From Chromatiales bacterium (GTDB lineage: Bacteria > Pseudomonadota > Gammaproteobacteria > SZUA-140), in assembly GCA_031285245.1 (NCBI GenBank), contig JAITWN010000149.1, positions 1 to 13,449 of the forward strand: a stretch of DNA of 13,449 nucleotides, written 5' to 3'. A program made the position numbers and the translations under genes. Position 1 is the stretch's first letter. Each line of letters begins with the position of its first letter. The notes below the pieces were generated by a model that worked only from the letters and a program-made list of their open reading frames with translations, made no database searches and was not told the origin of the DNA. Below are positions 1-5,459 of this stretch, in pieces.

Positions 1-19
1 ACCCGAGTGGCTTGGTAGC

Positions 20-66
20 CCCTCTCCCGCTTGCGGGAGAGGGTGCCCGAAGGGCGGGAGAGGGCA
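20..66. repeat. GC-rich palindromic intergenic repeat
   Basis: An 11-bp perfect inverted repeat, CCCTCTCCCGC at 20-30 and its complement at 33-43, has only a 2-base TT loop. It is followed by a second small dyad, GCCC at 45-48 with GGGC at 52-55, and a repeated GCGGGAGAGGG at 54-64 that could pair with the first arm instead. Stretches of this form are common as dispersed extragenic repeats in proteobacteria (from general knowledge). It lies just after the stop codon of the minus-strand MoeA-like gene, so it could end or protect that transcript. No T-run follows on the minus-strand side, so a classical intrinsic terminator is not shown. Confidence 0.6.
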
Positions 67-108
67 CGGCGGCGCGCGACTGCATCAAGTGATAAAGAGG
101 GTTTGTGA

Positions 109-1110
109 TCAGGCGTCAACGGGCAGCGCGTTTTCGCGTCCCAGCAGGCGGTCGATGGCGGCAACGCCAAACAAGCGGAAGCCGCGTAGTGCTTCCGGCG
201 GATGGCCGGCAACGCACACGATGGGTTTGATGCCCGCATAGCCCATGATCAGCGGACGTCCTGAGCGCATGGGCACGCCGTCCACCACCAGGGTGCCGAC
301 GCTGCGCACCAAGTCGGAAATGAAATCGCGACCACCAACTGCGGTGCCGCCGGAAATGACCACCATGTCACTGCGCGCGATTGCGCCATTCAGCGACGAC
401 ACGAACGCTTCGAAATCATCACGCATGATGCCGGCAATAGTGGGCACGCCACCAGCGGCGGTGACGGCGGCGGCGAGCATGACGGAATTGCTGTCTCGGA
501 TCTGGCCTGGAGTCGGCAGGTCAGTGTAGGGCACGACCTCATCGCCTGAGGCATAGATGGTGACACGCGGTTTCTCTGTGACATCGACGCGATCGATGCC
601 GAGCGCGGCGATGGTGCCGATAGTGGCTGGATCGAGCAGCGTGCCCGCGGGCGCCGCGACGACGCCGCGCGCAAGATCGCAGCCGCGTTCTTCGATGAAG
701 AAGCGCGGCGGAAACGGACGTGATATCGAGAAACGTTCGCCGTGCTGATTGGCTTCGAACATGCGCACCACAGCATAAGGACCGTCTGGTGCGATGCTGC
801 CCGTTGCTACGCGCAGCGCTTCGCCGCGACCGAAGCTTGGGCATTCACGATCACCCGGCATCACTTCACCCACAATGCTCAGAGTAATCGGCTCGTTTTC
901 ACTGGCGCCTTGCGTGTCCTGGCTGTGGACGAGAAATCCTTCCACGATGACGCGGTGATAAGGCGGCGTATCGAATGGCGCGACCACGGGCTGCGCCAGC
1001 ACTCGGCCGAGTGCCTGATCAAGCGGACAGGGCTCTACCCTCAGGCTGCGAAGGGGCAGGGCATCGACGAATTTCTGCTGCGCGACGACGAGAGGATGCG
1101 GTTCGTTCAT
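109..1110 (-). CDS. MoeA-like molybdopterin-binding protein, divergent and lacking domain IV
   Basis: The 333-residue product aligns by eye with MoeA, which inserts molybdate into adenylylated molybdopterin, but it departs at key boxes. Recognisable parts are the N-terminal PVVAPFDTPP segment (res 41-50), the RGCDLARG box (142-149, equivalent to RGEDI.AG), GDEVVP (189-194), the G-I-DSN segment (202-208) and SGGTAVGGRDF (253-263). The canonical SAMDGYA box is replaced by VIVEGFL (54-60), so the usual Asp is Glu57. The KPGKP box reads RSGRP (282-286), and GLPGNPVSA reads VAGHPPEAL (300-308). The protein stops after domain III, while E. coli MoeA has about 411 residues. An in-frame TTG at 1173 would add 21 residues. 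ATG 1110 is preferred because AGGG lies about 9 nt upstream, and a TATACT box (1162-1167, minus) sits between the two starts. Canonical MoeA catalysis is doubtful; binding of a cofactor precursor is the safer call. Confidence 0.8.
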   Translation of the reverse strand: MNEPHPLVVAQQKFVDALPLRSLRVEPCPLDQALGRVLAQPVVAPFDTPPYHRVIVEGFLVHSQDTQGASENEPITLSIVGEVMPGDRECPSFGRGEALRVATGSIAPDGPYAVVRMFEANQHGERFSISRPFPPRFFIEERGCDLARGVVAAPAGTLLDPATIGTIAALGIDRVDVTEKPRVTIYASGDEVVPYTDLPTPGQIRDSNSVMLAAAVTAAGGVPTIAGIMRDDFEAFVSSLNGAIARSDMVVISGGTAVGGRDFISDLVRSVGTLVVDGVPMRSGRPLIMGYAGIKPIVCVAGHPPEALRGFRLFGVAAIDRLLGRENALPVDA

Positions 1111-1245
1111 GATTCTGGCCCTATGTTTTGCGATAAAAGCGTTAGCTTTTGATGATGGTCGAGTATACGCCAATTGAGCAGGTGACCCTATCCGAGGCAG
1201 ACCGCATCCTCAGTTGATGATTGGCATCGTCAGGGAACCCCTGCT

Positions 1246-1324
1246 TTCGTCATTGCGAGGGGCGTCAGCCCCATGGCAATCCAGACAGCCCCGTGAATTG
1301 CTTTGGCTTCGCCTCGTAATGACG
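1246..1324. repeat. dispersed inverted repeat with CGTCATTGCGAGG ends
   Basis: The left arm TTCGTCATTGCGAGG (1246-1260) faces CCTCGTAATGACG (1312-1324), which is complementary with one mismatch. An inner arm GCAATCCA (1276-1283) faces TGAATTGC (1294-1301), also with one mismatch. This form, CGTCATTGCGAGG followed by TGGCAATCC and a mirrored half, is a familiar dispersed element of many proteobacterial genomes (general knowledge). Its right end is interrupted by the 164-bp element at 1324-1487 and appears to resume at 1494-1497. It holds no ORF and lies within the gene-free stretch 1111-1513 between the two minus-strand genes. Confidence 0.65.
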
Positions 1325-1487
1325 AGGCCTCTGCGAAACGGCTGTGTGCTGGCAGATCGTAGCTAGCGGTCGCTGTCGGGGTGTCGCCCGAGGAGACACG
1401 CCTTTCGCCATCCTGGCCGTTCGAACGCCGCCATCCCTGGCGGCGACCCTCAGGGCTTAATGTTCGACTCAGTTTCGCAGAGGCCTC
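1324..1487. mobile_element. 164-bp MITE-like element with 16-bp perfect terminal inverted repeats
   Basis: GAGGCCTCTGCGAAAC at 1324-1339 is the exact reverse complement of 1472-1487. The pair is flanked by the direct repeat AATGAC (1318-1323 and 1488-1493), as expected for a target-site duplication. Removing the element and one AATGAC joins CCTCGTAATGAC to GAAGG. This restores a longer match to the left arm of the surrounding repeat, TTCGTCATT-CGAGG. The interior has a strong hairpin, CGCCGCC at 1426-1432 and GGCGGCG at 1439-1445, a weaker GTGTC/GACAC dyad (1381-1399), and no convincing ORF, so any movement would need a transposase supplied elsewhere. The family of that transposase is not identifiable from these ends. 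The element lies just downstream of the minus-strand peptidase stop codon. Confidence 0.7.
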
Positions 1488-1513
1488 AATGACGAAGGTT
1501 TTTCAGCGGTTCC

Positions 1514-3019
1514 TCAGGCAGCAAGCTTGTCCATCACCTTGCGATCGAGCAGCAGATTAAGCGTGAAGCGCACGCCAAAGCCGGTGACATCGGTTGGAAT
1601 ATGGGCGAGGCCGCCCTTGTGATTGCCGGCTGACAGATCGATGTGCACCCACGGTGTTTCGCCGACGAAGCGGGAGAGAAAGCGTGCGGCGAGAATGTGG
1701 TCGGCTTCAGAATCGAGCGTGCATTGCTTGATGTCGGCGATGCGACTTTCGAGCGCTTTGTCATAGTCAGGGTCGAAGGGAAAGGGCCAGACGCGTTCGC
1801 CACTCGCGCGGCCGGCGGCGATGATTTCTTCGCGCAGTGCATCGCGATTGGTGATCGCGCCGCTATAGGCGGTGCCGAGCGCAGCAACGCAGCTACCGGT
1901 GAGTGTGGCGTAGTCGATGATCAGCGCGGGCTCTTCGCGACTTGCGAGTGCGAGCGTGTCGGCGAGTACCATGCGGCCTTCGGCATCGGTGTGCACGACT
2001 TCGATCGTCGTGCCGTTGCTTGCGGTAACGACATCGGTCGGCTTGTACGCGCGTGGACCGATGTGATTCTGCGCCAGCGCCAGCCAGCACTTGATCGGAA
2101 ATGGCGCGCGCAAGCGCGTCAGCGCGAGCAGCGTGCCAAGCGCGACCGCGCTGCCTTCCATGTCTTCATGCATGCCTTGCATGTAACGGGCAGGTTTGAC
2201 ATTGACGCCGCCGGTATCAAAGCAAATGCCTTTTCCGACCAGACACAGCGCTGGTGCGCGCGTGCGTTTTGCTGGCTGATAACTCAATTCGATGATGCCG
2301 GCATCATCGCTGGCACTGCCCTGCGCGACGGCGAGAAAGGCGCCAGCGTGCTTGCGCTTTAGTGCGCGACTGTCGAGAAAACGCATGCGCCAGCCGTGTT
2401 CGCGCGCGAGCGCGGCGATGCGGCGGCGATATAGCGCGGGTGTGAGTTCGTTTGGCGGCGTGATAGTGAGCGTGCGCGCGAGTGCATTGCCCTCGGCTTC
2501 GGCGCGCGTGCGCGCGAGATCGACCTGGCGTGTGACGCCAAAAAATTGCAGTTGCAGCGTGCGTGGTGAGGGTTTCTTTCGCGATGATTTGGCGCTGCGA
2601 TAATCAGGCATCTGCGCGTTTGCAGCGAGAATCGCGGCGGTCAGCGCTTCGATCAGTGGTTCGAATTCGGCGGCCACAAGCCCAGGCGCGGCAACGCCGA
2701 TGTGGCAGGCACCAAAAGCGAGCTGCTGCTGCACGTGCTGACGCACGAGATCGAGCAATGCAAAGCCGCTCGCATGCTGGGGCAGCACGCTCAGGCTGAC
2801 GCGTGTGCCGGCACGGTTCGGCAGATCGGTGACGAGAGGCTTGTCATGCGCCGCTCGTTCACCAGCGCGTGTGAGACGGTTTTTCAGCACTTGCGTGGCG
2901 GGAAATCCCGACCAATCTCCCGCCAGTTTTTTTTCCGGGATGAATAGCATCACGCTGTCGAGGCGCTCGAGCGCCGCGCTTTTCAGCGGTGCGGCTTGTT
3001 GCGTGATGCGCACTGTCAT
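1514..3019 (-). CDS. leucyl aminopeptidase family (peptidase M17) protein
   Basis: The 501-residue product is a two-metal cytosolic aminopeptidase of family M17, which removes N-terminal residues from peptides. All active-site positions of E. coli PepA are present with the same spacing: Lys263 and Asp268 in GKGICFDTGG, Lys275 in NVKP, Asp286 in HEDMEG, and Asp345, Glu347 and Arg349 in TDAEGR (E. coli K270, D275, K282, D293, D352, E354, R356). The usual Asn before TDAEGR is His343. The N-terminal domain (about 1-165) is divergent, as in the family generally. The reading frame stays open upstream to 3748 across the pdhA gene, but ATG 3019 is chosen because GGGGAG lies 9 nt before it and family similarity begins after it. 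It is divergent from the pdh operon. Precise substrate preference is unknown, so pepA is not assigned. Confidence 0.9.
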   Translation of the reverse strand: MTVRITQQAAPLKSAALERLDSVMLFIPEKKLAGDWSGFPATQVLKNRLTRAGERAAHDKPLVTDLPNRAGTRVSLSVLPQHASGFALLDLVRQHVQQQLAFGACHIGVAAPGLVAAEFEPLIEALTAAILAANAQMPDYRSAKSSRKKPSPRTLQLQFFGVTRQVDLARTRAEAEGNALARTLTITPPNELTPALYRRRIAALAREHGWRMRFLDSRALKRKHAGAFLAVAQGSASDDAGIIELSYQPAKRTRAPALCLVGKGICFDTGGVNVKPARYMQGMHEDMEGSAVALGTLLALTRLRAPFPIKCWLALAQNHIGPRAYKPTDVVTASNGTTIEVVHTDAEGRMVLADTLALASREEPALIIDYATLTGSCVAALGTAYSGAITNRDALREEIIAAGRASGERVWPFPFDPDYDKALESRIADIKQCTLDSEADHILAARFLSRFVGETPWVHIDLSAGNHKGGLAHIPTDVTGFGVRFTLNLLLDRKVMDKLAA

Positions 3020-3232
3020 GCCCGTATACTCCCCTGATTCGTGTGGCGACCATTTAGTGGTCCAGATTGACCTCGTACGGGAAAATAACGGATCATAGCC
3101 CGTTCCTTTGCGCCGTAAACGCGTGCGCCCGGCGAGGCTGGGCGAGCTGCTTGGACAGCCGTTTGCGCGAGCAACAATATCAAACAAATCAGTCGAGTCG
3201 ACAAATTTTTGGACACTAGGAAGGTTAGCCCA
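3020..3232. promoter_or_regulatory. divergent intergenic region between the peptidase and pdhA genes
   Basis: These 213 nt must carry the 5' signals of two divergent genes. Visible are a short inverted repeat GACCA-TTTAG-TGGTC (3048-3062) and a small palindrome GTCGA-G-TCGAC (3192-3202). A clear Shine-Dalgarno AGGAAGG (3218-3224) lies 8 nt before the pdhA ATG. No strong -35/-10 pair stands out; TTGGAC near 3152 with CAATAT about 18 nt later is only a weak candidate. The ACCA..TGGT dyad could be an operator for either gene, but it does not have the TGGT-N3-ACCA form of PdhR sites. Confidence 0.3.
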
Positions 3233-4285
3233 ATGAATGTGAGGCCAGGCCATCTGCCCCGGAACGAACAGCGCAGCGACTATCGCCCGCTCAGCATTGC
3301 CGACAAGAAGCGCTTGCTGCATGAAATGCTTTTCGCGCGGCGTTTCGAGGAGCGTTGTTACGAAGCTTATGTGGAGCGCAAGATCGGCGGTTTTCTCCAT
3401 CTCTACTCGGGTCAGGAAGCTTGCGCATATGGTGTGCTCGAAGCCGCGCGTCCGGGCCACGATTATGTGATTACCGGTTATCGCGATCACATCCACGCCA
3501 TCAAGTGCGGTTCCGATCCGAAGGCTGTGATGGCTGAGCTCTACGGCAAAGAATCCGGCGTTAGCCGCGGTCGTGGTGGTTCGATGCATATCTTCGATGT
3601 GCCGGTGCGCTTCATGGGCGGTTATGCGCTCGTCGGCGGGCCGTTTCCGCTGGCGGCGGGCATCGCCAAAGGCATCAAGATGAAGGGCGGCGATGAGATT
3701 TCGATCTGCTTCCTCGGTGATGCTGCGAACAATCAGGGCACCTTCCACGAAGCGCTGAATATCGCCAAGGTGTGGGAATTGCCGGTGCTCTTCGTGTGCG
3801 AAAACAATCTCTACGGCATTGGTACGCGCATCAACCGTTCAACTGCGGTGATGGAACAGTACAAGCGCGCAGCTGCTTACGACATTCCTGCGGCCCAGGC
3901 CGATGGTCAGGACATTGAAGCCGTGCACAAGGCGGCGAGCGTTGCGGTCGATCGTGTGCGCTCGGGCAAGGGCCCGTATTTCCTTGAGCTGAAAACCTAC
4001 CGTTATCGCGGCCACTCCATGTCTGACTCCAACGCCTATCGTTCCAAGGATGAAGAGAAGCAGTGGCTCAAGCGCGATCCGATCAACATACTGCGCAACC
4101 GGCTTGTCGATGACAAGGCGTTGAGCCTGGACGACTTCAAGGCCATGGATCGCGAGATCATCGATCAGATTGAAAACGAGATCATCAAATTTGCAGAAGA
4201 CTCGCCCTTGCCGGTGGCTAGCGACGTTGAGAAATACGTGCTCGCCGATGGCGATCCCTGGGTATTTCCGGGGAGGAAAGGCTGA
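3233..4285 (+). CDS. pdhA: pyruvate dehydrogenase E1 component, alpha subunit
   Basis: The 350-residue product is the thiamine-diphosphate-binding alpha subunit of a heterotetrameric E1, which decarboxylates pyruvate and acetylates the lipoyl group of E2. Typical segments are HLYSGQEA (56-63), GYRDHIHA (82-89), RGRGGSMHIFD (112-122), the ThDP/Mg box starting LGDAANNQG (161-169) and ending CENN (189-192), and the YRYRGHSMSD loop (257-266). The second Gly of the usual GDG triplet is Ala164. A TTG at 3209 would add 8 residues, but ATG 3233 has AGGAAGG 8 nt upstream. The stop overlaps the pdhB start by one base (TGATG), which indicates translational coupling. A branched-chain or acetoin E1 is possible in principle. 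The adjacent single-operon E2-E3 and the plastid-like E2 favour pyruvate. Confidence 0.93.
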   Translation: MNVRPGHLPRNEQRSDYRPLSIADKKRLLHEMLFARRFEERCYEAYVERKIGGFLHLYSGQEACAYGVLEAARPGHDYVITGYRDHIHAIKCGSDPKAVMAELYGKESGVSRGRGGSMHIFDVPVRFMGGYALVGGPFPLAAGIAKGIKMKGGDEISICFLGDAANNQGTFHEALNIAKVWELPVLFVCENNLYGIGTRINRSTAVMEQYKRAAAYDIPAAQADGQDIEAVHKAASVAVDRVRSGKGPYFLELKTYRYRGHSMSDSNAYRSKDEEKQWLKRDPINILRNRLVDDKALSLDDFKAMDREIIDQIENEIIKFAEDSPLPVASDVEKYVLADGDPWVFPGRKG

Positions 4286-5274
4286 TGGCGCAGATCATGT
4301 ACTGGGAAGCGATACGCCGCGCCCATGATGAGGAAATGGCCAACGATCCGCTGGTGATCGCCATGGGTGAAGACATCGGCGTTGCCGGTGGCACCTACAA
4401 AGCGACGCAGGGTTTGTACGACAAATATGGCCCGGAACGCGTCATCGATACCCCGATTTCTGAAAACGGTTATACCGGCGTTGGCATCGGCGCTTCTTTC
4501 CTCGGCGTGCGCCCGATCATTGAGATCATGTCGGTGAACTTCGCTTGGCTTGCGCTCGATCAGATCGTCAATTCCGCAGCTAAAGTGCGTTACATGTCTG
4601 GCGGTCAGCTCATCTCCCCGGTGGTGATTCGCTCACCTGGTGGCACGGCGCATCAGCTCGGCGCGCAGCATTCCGCGCGCATGGAGAAGGTGTTCATGGG
4701 CGTTGCGGGCTTGCGCGTGGTGACGCCGTCCAGTCCGCGTCAGGCGTATGGCTTGCTGAAATCCGCCGTGCGCTGCAACGATCCGGTGTTCATCAATGAA
4801 CACGAGCTCATGTACAACATGCGCGGCGAAGTGCCGGATGAAGAATTTTTCCATCCGCTCGAAGGCTCGGAAGTTGCGCGTGCCGGTCGTGATGTCACGC
4901 TGTTCGGCTACAACATCTCGGTGCACTGGTGTTTGCAGGCCGCTGAAATTCTGGCGAAGGAACACGGCATCGAAGCCGAAGTGGTCGATCTCTATGCGCT
5001 CAATCCGCTCGATCGCGAAGGCATCGTGCGTTCGGTGTCAAAGACGCATCGCGCCGTGATCGTGGAAGAAGCCGAAGCACCGGTTGGTGTCGGCTCTGAA
5101 GTGATGGCGATCATCAACGAAGCTTGCTTCTTTGAGCTTGATGCGCCGCCGCTGCGAGTGTCCGCGCTGAATGTGCCGATTCCCTACAGCCGGCCGTTGG
5201 AAAAAGTGGTGATTCCCGATGTGAAGACGGTCGTCGAGCGCACGCTGACGCTGTTTCGTTCCGGAAAGCACTGA
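4285..5274 (+). CDS. pdhB: pyruvate dehydrogenase E1 component, beta subunit
   Basis: The 329-residue product pairs with PdhA to form the alpha2-beta2 E1. It has the usual length and the hallmark segments MGEDIGVAGGTYKAT (27-41), the catalytic-Glu region DTPISENGYTG (54-64), NSAAKVRYMSGG (96-107), RSPGGTAHQLGAQHS (115-129) and NEHELMYNMRG (171-181). The C-terminal domain has VEEAEAPVGVGSEV (258-271) and DAPPLRVSALNVPIPYS (284-300). The start overlaps the pdhA stop, and GGAGG lies 8 nt before the ATG. A 185-nt gap with two hairpins separates it from the E2-E3 gene, so E1 and E2-E3 levels could be uncoupled at that point. Confidence 0.95.
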   Translation: MAQIMYWEAIRRAHDEEMANDPLVIAMGEDIGVAGGTYKATQGLYDKYGPERVIDTPISENGYTGVGIGASFLGVRPIIEIMSVNFAWLALDQIVNSAAKVRYMSGGQLISPVVIRSPGGTAHQLGAQHSARMEKVFMGVAGLRVVTPSSPRQAYGLLKSAVRCNDPVFINEHELMYNMRGEVPDEEFFHPLEGSEVARAGRDVTLFGYNISVHWCLQAAEILAKEHGIEAEVVDLYALNPLDREGIVRSVSKTHRAVIVEEAEAPVGVGSEVMAIINEACFFELDAPPLRVSALNVPIPYSRPLEKVVIPDVKTVVERTLTLFRSGKH

Positions 5275-5285
5275 GGTTTGCCTGT

Positions 5286-5306
5286 GCGGGGAGTAATGCT
5301 CCCCGC
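5286..5306 (+). terminator. short GC-rich hairpin after pdhB
   Basis: GCGGGGAG (5286-5293) and CTCCCCGC (5299-5306) form an 8-bp perfect stem with a TAATG loop, 12 nt after the pdhB stop. The following bases (TGCCATCC) are not T-rich, so this is not a clear intrinsic terminator. It may stabilise the 3' end of the E1 message or slow transcription. Confidence 0.35.
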
Positions 5307-5344
5307 TGCCATCCAGTGCGGTCCGCGTTTTGATTTGGCACGAC

Positions 5345-5400
5345 AGTACAGAGCGAGAAGCATGAGGGTATTACTTGCCCGCGGCTTTTCGCTTTGTGCT
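5345..5400 (+). promoter_or_regulatory. 17-bp hairpin in the pdhB to E2-E3 gap
   Basis: Positions 5345-5361 pair continuously with 5384-5400. The 17 pairs include three G-U type pairs (5347/5398, 5351/5394, 5357/5388), and the 22-nt loop contains GGG and CCC. The descending arm is followed by a T-rich tract (TTTCACTTTT, 5401-5410), so it may act as an attenuator or partial terminator. The arm motif GCTTTTC recurs at 5398-5404, offering an alternative, weaker pairing. The A/T-rich stretch to 5450 contains TATATT (5422-5427), a possible but unsupported -10 box for the next gene. Function is inferred only from position and structure. Confidence 0.4.
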
Positions 5401-5459
5401 TTTCACTTTTAGCTGATTTTCTATATTTTCCATTTGCACTTTAATTGTTCAGAGGAACC

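Noticed and set aside
1643..2362. A 239-codon plus-strand frame opposite the peptidase gene
   Set aside because: It lies fully inside the conserved M17 catalytic domain on the other strand and shows no recognisable motif.
3048..3062. GACCA-TTTAG-TGGTC as a PdhR operator controlling the pdh operon
   Set aside because: PdhR-type sites have the arms TGGT-N3-ACCA, the opposite order, and no GntR-type regulator gene is seen here; kept only as a generic dyad.
3020..3748. A 243-residue N-terminal extension of the M17 peptidase
   Set aside because: It overlaps the start of pdhA on the opposite strand, has no family similarity, and a good Shine-Dalgarno precedes ATG 3019.
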